Shown here: positions 34,302 to 45,000 of the stretch, in pieces
How positions within the stretch are numbered: position 1 is the stretch's first letter
Layout: each line of letters starts with the position of its first letter
NCBI GenBank assembly: GCA_022792535.1
Contig: JAAWBG010000066.1
Location: 1-64,000 of the forward strand
From: Lachnospiraceae bacterium
Lineage (GTDB): Bacteria; Bacillota; Clostridia; Lachnospirales; Lachnospiraceae
Direction: 5' to 3'
DNA length: 64,000 nt
The notes under the pieces: model-generated
Told to the model about the DNA's origin: nothing
What the model saw: only the letters and a program-made list of their open reading frames with translations
Databases searched by the model: none
Translations under genes and position numbers: made by a program

Positions 34302-35585
34302 TTAAGGCAATACTTTGATTCCCCCAAAAGGTCTTACTTTTAAGACATGACAGGAACCTTCTCCATATACCCCGTCTAAGGTTTTCCGATACTCTTCTAC
34401 AAAATCATCTGCCACAAATGCCTGAATCGTGCCGGCAAATCCCCCTCCATGTACCCGGCTGACTCCATGGCCTGCCAGAATGCTGTCACTGACGCTAAGC
34501 CCGATGGAAACGCTTTGATTCTGTACGTCTTTATTGGTATAAATATTCTGCAAGTACTTAAAAGAGGAATCTCCCGACTTCTGTACTGTCTCCAAAAATT
34601 TCTGGAAATCTCCTGCTTTCAGAGCCGCCACTTCCTGTTCCACCCGTTTTTCTTCCTCAAAGAAATGAAGGGCACGCAGAACAGGACGGTCTTTGCATTT
34701 TTTACGAATTTCATCTATTTTCTGGTAAAATTCTCTCTCATCTACTTCCCGCAGATATTCTTTTCCAAAATATTCTGCCACCTGCTTCATTTCCTGCGGA
34801 ATCCCTGCATAATCATCAGTCAGATCCGCATGAGATCCTTTTGTGTCTGTGATACAGAGGCTGTGATGATAAGAACTGAAATCCACTTCCACTTTCTCTA
34901 CCTCTGGACGCTCTGGATCTGCAAAATCAATATGGATCAAGCCGCCCACGGAACATGCCATCTGATCCATCAGCCCGCAGGGTTTTCCGAAATAAACATT
35001 TTCTGCGTATTGCGCCACCTGAGCAATCTCTACCGCACTGATAGCCATATCATTATATAGTCCTGAGAGAATTGTTCCAACCAGCACCTCAAAAGCGGCT
35101 GAACTTGACATTCCTGCACCGTTCAATACATCGCTGGTTACCGCCGCCTGAAATCCTCCTATTTTATGACCATTTTGGGCAAGTCCATAAGCCATTCCCC
35201 GGATTAAGCCTGCAGAAGTTCCCTCTTCCTTCTCTTTCTTTTCCAGATCAGACAACTCTACCGTAATCATGGGATAACCGTCTGACAGCAGTTTGATCAC
35301 TGGTTCTTCCAGTTTCCCTGCCACTGCAACAGCATCCAAATTAATAGACGCCGCCAACACTTCTCCATGTTGGTGATCTGTGTGATTCCCTCCTACCTCG
35401 CTTCGTCCCGGCGCGCTGAATAGTTCTACCTGCCCTGGTCCGTAAAGTTCTTCATACTTTCTGATTACATCCTGGTACCGCCGATTCTGATCATCTAAAA
35501 CACTTTTGTCCACGTAAATCTCTGCCAAACGATCCTGATACTTCTGTGCTGCAAATCCTTCCAATAATGTTTTTGTATCCTGCAT
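34302..35585 (-). CDS. galK: Galactokinase
   Basis: The 427-residue GHMP kinase phosphorylates galactose at C1. Signatures are the galactokinase motif APGRSEVGGNHTDHQHG (about 59-75), the phosphate loop VLNGAGMSSSAAFEVL (about 153-168) and the C-terminal VHGGGFAGTIQAF. It has a near-perfect promoter overlapping operator half-sites and diverges from a LacI-family regulator, so it is likely induced by galactose. Confidence 0.95.
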   Translation of the reverse strand: MQDTKTLLEGFAAQKYQDRLAEIYVDKSVLDDQNRRYQDVIRKYEELYGPGQVELFSAPGRSEVGGNHTDHQHGEVLAASINLDAVAVAGKLEEPVIKLLSDGYPMITVELSDLEKKEKEEGTSAGLIRGMAYGLAQNGHKIGGFQAAVTSDVLNGAGMSSSAAFEVLVGTILSGLYNDMAISAVEIAQVAQYAENVYFGKPCGLMDQMACSVGGLIHIDFADPERPEVEKVEVDFSSYHHSLCITDTKGSHADLTDDYAGIPQEMKQVAEYFGKEYLREVDEREFYQKIDEIRKKCKDRPVLRALHFFEEEKRVEQEVAALKAGDFQKFLETVQKSGDSSFKYLQNIYTNKDVQNQSVSIGLSVSDSILAGHGVSRVHGGGFAGTIQAFVADDFVEEYRKTLDGVYGEGSCHVLKVRPFGGIKVLP

Positions 35586-35649
35586 AGTAACCCTCCTGTT
35601 TTCTATTTTACCTTGCTGTCTCCTTACGCTCTTTCTTTTCTATGTCCAC

Positions 35650-35678
35650 ATTATATATGTTTTTTAGTAAACAGTCAA
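35650..35678 (-). promoter_or_regulatory. Promoter of galKT
   Basis: TTGACT (35673-35678) and TATAAT (35650-35655) are separated by 17 bp. An operator-like TTTAGTAAA half-site (35663-35671) lies inside the spacer, suggesting direct repression. Confidence 0.85.
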
Positions 35679-35691
35679 TATTTTTAGTAAA
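35663..35691. promoter_or_regulatory. Paired operator half-sites at the galK promoter
   Basis: TTTAGTAAA occurs at 35663-35671 and again at 35683-35691, exactly 20 bp apart. One half-site lies in the galK promoter spacer and the other just upstream of -35. They match the arms of the palindrome at 35778-35795. Confidence 0.6.
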
Positions 35692-35777
35692 ATTTTTAGA
35701 GAAAATTATTGTTGCTTCCTGACCTATTTTCCAGGGATTTATGGTAATATCCCTCTTCCAGAAATCTTTATCTTTTA

Positions 35778-35795
35778 TTTAGTAAATTTACTAAA
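35778..35795. promoter_or_regulatory. LacI/GalR-family operator
   Basis: TTTAGTAAATTTACTAAA is an 18-bp perfect palindrome between galK and the divergent LacI-family gene, about 28 bp upstream of that gene's TATACT -10 (35823-35828). It probably serves autoregulation and looping with the half-sites at 35663-35691. Confidence 0.75.
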
Positions 35796-35841
35796 TTTTA
35801 TTCCATTTCTCTATTTTTTTTGTTATACTGAATTTACATAG

Positions 35842-36876
<1,035 letters not shown>

Positions 36877-36888
36877 CATAGCATTTCA

Positions 36889-36930
36889 GGGCATTACAAA
36901 CCTGCCTTTTTGTGTTTTGCAATGCCCTTT
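36889..36930 (+). terminator. Terminator of the LacI-family gene
   Basis: GGGCATTACAAA pairs with TTTTGCAATGCCC (one mismatch), followed by TTTCTC. It starts 13 nt after the stop codon. Confidence 0.75.
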
Positions 36931-36983
36931 CTCAATTTACATGATTCTAAAAATTACTTCGTGTATTATTTTTTTAATTATCA

Positions 36984-37019
36984 GATTAGGGTGTCAAAAG
37001 CGCTTTTGACACCCTAATC
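36984..37019. repeat. Family A palindromic repeat, perfect 36-bp copy
   Basis: The arm GATTAGGGTGTCAAAAGC is followed immediately by its exact reverse complement, so all 36 bases are symmetric with no loop. Related copies are at 1-30, 3581-3627, 25423-25450, 25786-25834, 27588-27623 and 57506-57530. All are intergenic. Confidence 0.9.
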
Positions 37020-37240
37020 ATTATCAGCATATATTGGCTGTTCCATCTCTGGAATCTTCAATGCTCTCATTGCCTGCTCTGCAAACTATCCCATACTCTC
37101 CATCAGATTTTGAGCAGATGCCAGAATCCCTTCCCTAATTCCCTTTTCTTCTATACCTTTACTTAAATTACACATTACTGACACCTCACTTTCCAGTTCC
37201 TTTGTTATCTTAATATCAAAATCATCCTGCAATATTCACT
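37014..37240 (-). pseudogene. C-terminal remnant of an Rpn-family PD-(D/E)XK nuclease / putative transposase
   Basis: Reading leftwards, the frame gives the characteristic tail of Lachnospiraceae Rpn proteins: VSVMCNLSKGIEEKGIREG, then LMESMG, then an in-frame TAG, then FAEQAMRALKIPE. An upstream TGA breaks the frame earlier and nothing of the nuclease domain is left. The terminal stop codon (TAG at 37014-37016) lies inside the 36-bp palindrome. It is a decayed gene; only the last 70 or so codons survive. Confidence 0.7.
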
Positions 37241-37427
37241 TCCATCTATTGTATTTATCCCCCTGTTTTCCTGTTTTCTATTTTATCTTATCACAAACCC
37301 TGACAATCGGCCATATAATTCCCGGAATTCAGCATGAGAAATGTAACAGTTCGATCATTTGCAAAAAAAGCTGCTCCAATATTGATAAAAATCAAATTCA
37401 GAACAAAAACAAATATTTCCTATAAGC

Positions 37428-37466
37428 CAAAAAGATGTTCCAATCGTTTTACTGGAACATCTTTTT
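37428..37466 (-). terminator. Terminator of the TPR lipoprotein gene
   Basis: AAAAGATGTTCCA and TGGAACATCTTTT pair around a loop of about 10 nt, with T-runs on both strands. It lies about 45 nt past the TPR stop codon. The region 37241-37427 holds nothing recognisable. Confidence 0.8.
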
Positions 37467-37510
37467 GCTTACTATTATTCTATATATCTTATAATATACA
37501 CCCCTGTTTT

Positions 37511-38527
37511 CTACCGTGTCTGCAGAAATACATACTCTCTCTGAGCTTCCTCATCGTCTGGATAATCGTTCAGATAAGATTCCATTTTTTCTTTCGCAGC
37601 AGTAAAATCCAGCATTTTCTCACAGGCAATGATCTCGTTGCGGCGGATCTGCTGTTCATTGGGAGGATTCTTTGCCTTTAATGCCTGCTCGTAAAATTCC
37701 AATGCCTTGCTGTAATTCTCTGCTTCCATCTGCATATCTCCCAGCATCACAAGGGCCGACACATCTGATTTATTTTGGGAAATATAACTCTCATATAAAG
37801 CATTTGCCTGCTTGGAATTACCTTGAGCGTCATATACCTGAGCCATGTACAGCAATGCTTTCACATCTTTCTGGTTGATGGCCCGGTCTAATTCTTTCTG
37901 GGCATTTTCGTAATCCTCTTGAAGCAGATAAATATGACCTCGTTCCCGGTAATCCTCTGGCTTCTCTGCCTTCAATTTCAATGCCTGGTCCAAGATCTTG
38001 TCCGCTTCTTCCTCCCAACCTGCATTTTTCAGATTTTCATAGGTGGAGACATATAGTTCATAGTCTTTTTTATTCAGCTCTAAGGCTTCCTTGTAGTTTT
38101 TCATGGCATTTGTCTTATCCTCTTCCTTCTGATAAATACATCCACGAAGGAAGTATGCCTTAGCATCTTTTTTATCATAATCAATCAATGCTTCACAGGT
38201 GGCAAGAGCGCCCTTTGTATCTCCGCTGTTATACTGCGCAGTTGCCTTATAATAGCAAAGGTCAATTTCCACGTTGCTTACCACGCCTGGAGACTGATCC
38301 AGGGCTTTCTGAAAGGCTTCTACCGCTTCTTCGTAACTGCCTTCTTCTAACTTATTGATTCCCAGCTGTCGGTAAGCTTCCTGATTTTCCAGAGCCTCCT
38401 CATCCTGGCATCCAGACAGCAGCAGCATACCTGCGGTCAAAAGGGTCAGACACCATGCCATCTTCCACTTTTTCTTCCCGCAGCAGAATTTCTTTTTCCC
38501 ACTCTTTATTTTCCATGTTCTTTTCAT
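37511..38527 (-). CDS. TPR-repeat lipoprotein
   Basis: The 338-residue protein starts with a basic region, a hydrophobic segment (about 23-38) and a lipobox LLSGC with the acylated Cys at residue 40, so it should be a membrane-tethered lipoprotein. The rest is a series of tetratricopeptide repeats (for example GINKLEEGSYEEAVEAFQKAL and GDMQMEAENYSKALEFYEQAL), expected to scaffold protein partners outside the membrane. The partners are unknown. The neighbour upstream is a DMT transporter on the same strand. Confidence 0.88.
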   Translation of the reverse strand: MKRTWKIKSGKKKFCCGKKKWKMAWCLTLLTAGMLLLSGCQDEEALENQEAYRQLGINKLEEGSYEEAVEAFQKALDQSPGVVSNVEIDLCYYKATAQYNSGDTKGALATCEALIDYDKKDAKAYFLRGCIYQKEEDKTNAMKNYKEALELNKKDYELYVSTYENLKNAGWEEEADKILDQALKLKAEKPEDYRERGHIYLLQEDYENAQKELDRAINQKDVKALLYMAQVYDAQGNSKQANALYESYISQNKSDVSALVMLGDMQMEAENYSKALEFYEQALKAKNPPNEQQIRRNEIIACEKMLDFTAAKEKMESYLNDYPDDEEAQREYVFLQTR

Positions 38528-38586
38528 GGTCTGCCTTCCTTTCTTCTGTCCTGTTTCTCTGTATCTCTCAATTTCTTATGGCTTTC

Positions 38587-39540
38587 TCAGGAGGAATCCT
38601 CATTATGTTCTCTTTCTCTCTGAGGAATCTGAGCCAAAATAATAGCGGCAAACATCAAAACACATCCAAGGCTTTCCCGCCTGGTCATCCTCTGTCCCAG
38701 CAGCACAAGCCCTGCCAGTACCGAGATCACAGATTCCAGGCTGAGAATCAGAGCCGCCACAGTGGGATTCATTCCCTTCTGTCCTACAATCTGCAGAGTA
38801 TAGGCCACTCCGCAGGATAAAATACCTGCATAGGCAATGGGCTGCCAGGCTGTGAGAATCTCTGCTGCATGAGGTTCTTCCGTTAAAAACATTCCGATTC
38901 CAGATAACCCTCCGCAGACCCAGAATTGAATACAGGACATTTTCACACCATCCACCTGTTCTGTAAAATGATCAATAGCCATAATATGCAGAGAAAACAG
39001 CAAGGCCCCGATAAACACCAGAAAATCTCCCTTTCCTACTGGAAGCCAGGAAATGATTCGTTCCACTTCTGACTGTGCAGAAATGTCTGTGATACACAGA
39101 CAGTACAAACCTGCCAGCGCCAAAAACACTCCGATCCAAACTGTCAATCCGCATTTTCTATGAAGAAACAGCCCCAGCAAAGGAACGATAATAATATAAA
39201 ACGCTGTGATAAATCCAGCTTTCCCCACTGTGGTGTAGGCAATTCCCACCTGCTGAAAATTAGTGGCAAGGCACAGAAGAATCCCGCACACCAAACCGCC
39301 TGTCAACAGCTCTTTTCTGCTCCCCTTTGGATCAATCTGATTTCCGGCTGTGGAAGAAGGCAGCTTGTCCAGAAACCAAATGCAGGGAATCAGAACTGCT
39401 CCACCAAGGAGGGACCGGACACAATTAAATGTCAACGGCCCCACGTAATCCATTCCCACACTCTGGGCCACAAAAGCTACGCCCCAGATTGCGGCAGTCA
39501 GAAGCAGTAATAATGAGTTTCTGATCTGTAATTTATTCAT
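38587..39540 (-). CDS. EamA/DMT-superfamily transporter
   Basis: The 317-residue membrane protein has ten predicted hydrophobic segments arranged as two EamA halves (for example LLLLLTAAIWGVAFVAQSVG at the start, and ALILSLESVISVLAGLVLLG in the second half). It belongs to the drug/metabolite transporter superfamily. The substrate cannot be predicted. The gene ends with a hydrophilic tail (REREHNEDSS). It lies 9 bp downstream of glgP on the same strand. Confidence 0.88.
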   Translation of the reverse strand: MNKLQIRNSLLLLLTAAIWGVAFVAQSVGMDYVGPLTFNCVRSLLGGAVLIPCIWFLDKLPSSTAGNQIDPKGSRKELLTGGLVCGILLCLATNFQQVGIAYTTVGKAGFITAFYIIIVPLLGLFLHRKCGLTVWIGVFLALAGLYCLCITDISAQSEVERIISWLPVGKGDFLVFIGALLFSLHIMAIDHFTEQVDGVKMSCIQFWVCGGLSGIGMFLTEEPHAAEILTAWQPIAYAGILSCGVAYTLQIVGQKGMNPTVAALILSLESVISVLAGLVLLGQRMTRRESLGCVLMFAAIILAQIPQREREHNEDSS

Positions 39541-39549
39541 AAAATTTCT

Positions 39550-42015
39550 TTACTCCGGCATTTCCACTTTGACTTTGTCCAGATGCCAGATTTCATCCAC
39601 GTACTGCTGAATGGTACGGTCAGAAGTGAACTTGCCGGAATGAGCAGTGTTCAGCATCGCCATCCTTGCCCAGCCTTTCTCATCTCTGTATGCCCGCTCC
39701 ACTCTTTCCTGTGCTTCTGCATAAGAGCGGAAATCTTTCAGGATAAAATAAGTATCTGCATACTGAGTGCTCTGGGTATTCAGCAGAGAATTGTACAGTG
39801 GACGGAATAATTCGGAATCATTTTTCGAATACATCCCATTAATCAGCTGCATCAATACCTGACGAATATCCTGATCATTGTTGAAAATCTGCATCGGATC
39901 GTAATCCCGTCTCTGTTCATGTTCAATTACTTCCTGAGAGCTCATGCCAAAGATAAATGCATTCTCCTCTCCCACTTCTTCTACAATCTCCACATTTGCC
40001 CCATCCATGGTGCCTAAAGTTACTGCGCCGTTTAACATAAATTTCATATTTCCAGTTCCAGAGGCTTCTTTGCTGGCCGTGGAAATCTGTTCTGACACAT
40101 CTGCCGCTGCAAAGATCCACTCTGCAATGGACACTTTATAATCTTCAATAAACACTACTTTGATCTTATTGTTGATAGATGCATCGTTGTTGATCACATC
40201 AGCCACACTGTTGATCAGCTTAATGGTCAGTTTTGCATTTCGATAACCTGCCGCTGCCTTAGCGCCGAAAATAAAGGTTCTGGGATAGAAATCCATCTCC
40301 GGATGTTCTTTGATCTTGTTGTACAGATACATCACATGGAGAATATTCAAAAGCTGGCGTTTGTATTCATGGAGACGTTTTACCTGCACGTCAAAAATAG
40401 ATCTTGGATTCACTTCGATTCCATTGTGTTTTCGAATATACTCAGCCAGGCGCAGTTTATTCTGATATTTGATATTCATAAACTCCTGCTGAGCCTTCTC
40501 ATCATCTGCATAGACAGCTAACCGCCCTAAATGGGGCAGATCTGTCACCCAGTCATCCCCAACGTATTTGTTAACCCATTCTGCCAGCAGCGGATTGCCA
40601 TGGTACAAAAATCTTCTCTGGGTAATTCCGTTTGTCTTATTATTAAATTTCTCCGGGAACATTTCATAGAATTCATGAAGTTCCTGATTCTTCAAAATCT
40701 CTGTATGCAGTCTTGCCACGCCATTGACAGAACAGCCTGCTGCAATAGCAAGATGAGCCATTTTTACCTGACCGTCATAAATGATGGCCATTTTCTTTAC
40801 TTTATTGTAATCCCCTGGAAATTTCTTCTCAATATCCAGAATAAAACGACGGTTGATCTCTTCGATAATCTGATAAACTCTCGGAAGCAGTCTGGAAAAG
40901 ATCTCAATAGGCCATTTTTCCAACGCTTCTGACATAATGGTATGATTGGTGTAAGCGCATGTCTTAGTGGTAATATTCCATGCCTCTTCCCACTCCATGC
41001 CTTCCTCGTCCAGCAGAATACGCATCAACTCTGCCACAGCCACAGTAGGATGGGTATCGTTTAACTGAATCGCCACCTTCTCCGGCAGTTTATGCAGATC
41101 TGTATGATACTTTTTATATCGTGCAACCGCCCGCTGTACGCTGGCAGACACGAAGAAATACTGCTGTTTCAGACGCAGTTCTTTTCCTTGAATATGATTG
41201 TCATTGGGATAGAGCACTTCTACTAAATTTTTGGCTAAGTTTTCCTGCTCTACCGCCTTCTTGTAATCACCCTTGTCAAAGGCATCCAGCTCAAAATACT
41301 CTTCCGGTTCCGCATCCCAGGTAATCAGCACGTTTACCATATTGTTTTTATATCCGATCACCGGCATGTCATAAGGTACTGCCCGCACCGTCTGATAACC
41401 TTCATGAATAAATCTTATTTTTCCACTGGCATCTGCCTCAGAACGGACATAACCGCCGAACTTCACCTGGAATGTATGTTCCGGTCTGCGCAGTTCAAAG
41501 GGATAGCCATCCTTCAGCCAGTTATCTGGCACTTCCACCTGGAATCCATTTTCTATTTTCTGACGGAATAATCCATAACGATAGCGGATTCCACATCCAT
41601 AAGCCGGATACCCCAGCGTTGACAGAGATTCCATAAAGCAGGCTGCCAGCCTTCCCAGGCCACCGTTTCCCAAAGCTGGATCTGGTTCCTGATCTTCAAT
41701 CACATTCAGATCAAATCCCAGCTCTTCCAAAGCTTCTTTCACCTCTTTGTATGCGCTCAGATTGATCAGGTTGTTGCCCAGGGCTCTTCCCATCAAAAAT
41801 TCCATAGACATATAGTATACGATCTTTGGATCTTCTTTGGCAAATGTCTTCTGTGTCTCTAACCACTGGTCAATGATCACATCCTTTACCGCCTGGGATA
41901 CTGCTTGGTATACTTCCTGCTGAGAAGCCTCATCCAGCGTCTTGCGGTAAAGTTTTTTGACATTATTCTTGATCTCCTGAATAAACTTCTCCTTCTCAAA
42001 TATCTTGTTTTGCAT
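39550..42015 (-). CDS. glgP: Glycogen/starch/maltodextrin phosphorylase
   Basis: The GT35 phosphorylase (about 821 residues) releases glucose-1-phosphate from alpha-1,4-glucans. The PLP-binding signature EASGTGNMKFMLNGAVTLGT (about 645-665) contains the Schiff-base lysine. NGGLGRLAACFMESLSTLGYPA (about 118-139) and the sugar-binding region are intact. I place the start at the ATG at 42015, preceded by GGAGAAAATAAGG. A longer frame begins 32 codons earlier and overlaps the ileS end. It lies 48 bp downstream of ileS. Confidence 0.94.
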   Translation of the reverse strand: MQNKIFEKEKFIQEIKNNVKKLYRKTLDEASQQEVYQAVSQAVKDVIIDQWLETQKTFAKEDPKIVYYMSMEFLMGRALGNNLINLSAYKEVKEALEELGFDLNVIEDQEPDPALGNGGLGRLAACFMESLSTLGYPAYGCGIRYRYGLFRQKIENGFQVEVPDNWLKDGYPFELRRPEHTFQVKFGGYVRSEADASGKIRFIHEGYQTVRAVPYDMPVIGYKNNMVNVLITWDAEPEEYFELDAFDKGDYKKAVEQENLAKNLVEVLYPNDNHIQGKELRLKQQYFFVSASVQRAVARYKKYHTDLHKLPEKVAIQLNDTHPTVAVAELMRILLDEEGMEWEEAWNITTKTCAYTNHTIMSEALEKWPIEIFSRLLPRVYQIIEEINRRFILDIEKKFPGDYNKVKKMAIIYDGQVKMAHLAIAAGCSVNGVARLHTEILKNQELHEFYEMFPEKFNNKTNGITQRRFLYHGNPLLAEWVNKYVGDDWVTDLPHLGRLAVYADDEKAQQEFMNIKYQNKLRLAEYIRKHNGIEVNPRSIFDVQVKRLHEYKRQLLNILHVMYLYNKIKEHPEMDFYPRTFIFGAKAAAGYRNAKLTIKLINSVADVINNDASINNKIKVVFIEDYKVSIAEWIFAAADVSEQISTASKEASGTGNMKFMLNGAVTLGTMDGANVEIVEEVGEENAFIFGMSSQEVIEHEQRRDYDPMQIFNNDQDIRQVLMQLINGMYSKNDSELFRPLYNSLLNTQSTQYADTYFILKDFRSYAEAQERVERAYRDEKGWARMAMLNTAHSGKFTSDRTIQQYVDEIWHLDKVKVEMPE

Positions 42016-42062
42016 AACCTTATTTTCTCCTTCCTCTCTGGTGTATCCATGCCAAATACGAA

Positions 42063-45000
42063 TCATGCTTTTTTCACTCCAAGTACGACTTCTTCTCCGT
42101 TGATATTCCATTCTTTTTCATAACCTTCTACATTTTCTTTCTCAATGCTCACTGCCAGCACCTCAGATTGAATCTGTTTCCCATGTTCCTGAAAAATTCT
42201 GTCTATTTTTTCTCCTGAACGATAAGAGACATGAATCTGATCCATCACTTCAAATCCTGCTTCCTTGCGCATGGTCTGAATCTTACTGATCAGTTCCCGC
42301 ACAAATCCTTCTGCAATCAATTCCGGCGTCAGATTTGTATCCAGAACCACAGTGACTTCATTGTCTCCCTCTGTCACATAGCCTTCCTGCTGTGTCATGG
42401 TGATAAGAAGGTCCTCTTCACATAATACAACTTCTGTATTTACACTGTCAAGGGTAATACTTCCTTTGGATTTCAGCTCTGCCATGGCTTTGTTTCCATC
42501 CAGCTCTGCCAATGCCTTCTGAATCTGCCCTAAAACTTTTCCATACTTTGGTCCCACGGTACGAAGCTGCGGTTTGAAAGTATAATCTGTAAAGCTGCTG
42601 ACGTCTTCTGTAAAGACTGCCTTTTTGATATTCAGCTCTTCTTCTATAATATGCAGGAATAATTCCGGCAATTCATAAGGAGCTTTTACAAACATAGCGC
42701 CTATGGGCTGGCGGTTCTTGATGCTGGCGGTGTTCCGGCAGGCTCTTCCCATTACCACGATCTTTAAAACTGCATCCATATTTTTCTCTAGTTCATGATC
42801 GGTCATGGAATCGCAAGCCACTGGGAAGTCGCACAGATGAACGCTCTTGGGAGCTGATTTATCAATACTGCACACTAGATTCCGATAAATGTCTTCTGCC
42901 ATAAAAGGAATCATAGGAGCCGCCGCCTTACTGATAGTCACCAGAGCCGTATACAATGTCATATAGGCGTTGATCTTATCCTGTTCCATGCCCTTTGCCC
43001 AAAAACGTTCTCTGCTTCTTCTCACATACCAGTTGCTCATATCATCTACAAATTCCTGAAGAGCTCTTGCAGCTTCTGGAATCCGATAGCTGCCCAGATT
43101 CTCATCTACCTGAGCGACTACTGTATTCAGTTTAGACAAAAGCCATTGATCCATCACAGATAACTTATCGTATTCCAATGTATATTTTGTGGCGTCAAAA
43201 TTATCAATATTGGCATACAGCACAAAAAATGCATAGGTATTCCACAAAGTTCCCATAAATTTGCGCTGGCCTTCCTGTACCACCTTGCCATGGAAACGAT
43301 TGGGCAGCCAGGGGGCAGAATTTACATAGAAATACCAGCGGATGGCATCTGCGCCGTAAGTTTCTAATGCCTCAAAAGGATCCACTGCATTGCCTTTGGA
43401 CTTGCTCATCTTCTGACCCTTTTCATCCTGTACATGTCCCAGAACAATAACGTTTTCGTAAGGTGCCTTGTTAAATAACAGAGTGGACTCTGCCAGCAGG
43501 GAATAGAACCACCCTCTGGTCTGATCCACGGCTTCTGAGATGAATTTGGCCGGAAACTGCTGCTCAAATACCTCTTTATTCTCAAAAGGATAATGATGCT
43601 GTGCAAAGGGCATTGCCCCGGAATCAAACCAACAGTCGATCACTTCCGGAACCCGGTGCATTTCTTTGCCGCATTCTGGACATTTGATGGTTACTGCGTC
43701 AATGTAAGGCCGATGCAGCTCAATTTCTTCTGGACAGTTGTCGGACATCTCTTTTAATTCTGCAATGCTTCCAATGGAATGCATATGGCCGCATTCACAT
43801 TCCCAGATATTCAGCGGTGTGCCCCAGTAACGGTTTCTGGAAATTCCCCAATCCTGCACATTTTCCAACCAGTCGCCAAAACGTCCTTTTCCAATGTTTT
43901 CTGGAATCCAGTTAATGGTGTTGTTATTGCGGATCAGATCCTCTTTTACTTCTGTCATCTTGATAAACCAGGATTCACGAGCATAATAGATCAAGGGCGT
44001 ATCACAGCGCCAGCAATGTGGATACTCATGTTCAAATTTCGGCGCGTCAAACAATAATTTCCGGTCTTCCAAATCTTGTAAAATCATGGGATCTGCTTTT
44101 TTGCAGAAGGTGCCTGCAAAAGGAGCTCCTTCTGTCAGTTCACCCTTCTCATTGACAAACTGTACAAAGGGCAGGTCGTATTTTCTTCCTACCTTAGAGT
44201 CGTCCTCACCAAAAGCAGGTGCAATATGAACGATTCCAGTACCGTCCGTCATGGTAACATAATTGTCACAGGTAACAAAATGTGCTTTTTTATGCTGTTT
44301 CTCTGCAGCTTCTTTTGCTCCTTCATACAGCGGTTCGTATTCTTTATACTCTAAATCTGTTCCCTTGTAAGTCTCCAGCACTTCCCAGGCTTTTACTCCT
44401 GCTTCCTGCTGCTCTTTATCCAGCAGTGTGCTCATCACTTTATCCAGCAATGCCTCTGCCAGATAATAGGTGATTCCGTCTCCTGCCTTTACTTTACAGT
44501 AAGTCTCCTGGGGATTCACACAGAGGGCCAGGTTAGAAGGCAGCGTCCAGGGTGTGGTGGTCCATGCCAGGAAATAGGCGTCTTCATCCTTGACTTTAAA
44601 TCTCACAATGGCAGAGCGTTCTTTAACCGTCTTATATCCCTGAGCCACCTCCTGGGCAGACAGGGGGGTTCCGCATCGGGGACAGTAAGGCACAATCTTA
44701 AATCCCTTGTATAGTAATTTCCGATTCCAGATCTCTTTTAACGCCCACCATTCTGACTCAATAAAATCATTGTGATAAGTCACATAGGGATCGTCCATAT
44801 CCGCCCAGAAACCAACGGTGCCAGAGAAATCCTCCCACATACCCTTATATTTCCAGACGCTTTCCTTACATTTATCAATAAATGGCTCCAGACCATATTC
44901 TTCTATCTGTTCCTTTCCATCCAGTCCCAGCAGTTTTTCCACCTCTAACTCCACCGGAAGTCCATGGGTATCCCATCCTGCTTTCCGGGGAACCATTTTC

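Noticed and set aside
37334-37681. A 115-codon plus-strand frame
   Set aside because: It crosses the TPR gene terminator and the TPR gene antisense; no RBS or recognisable product.
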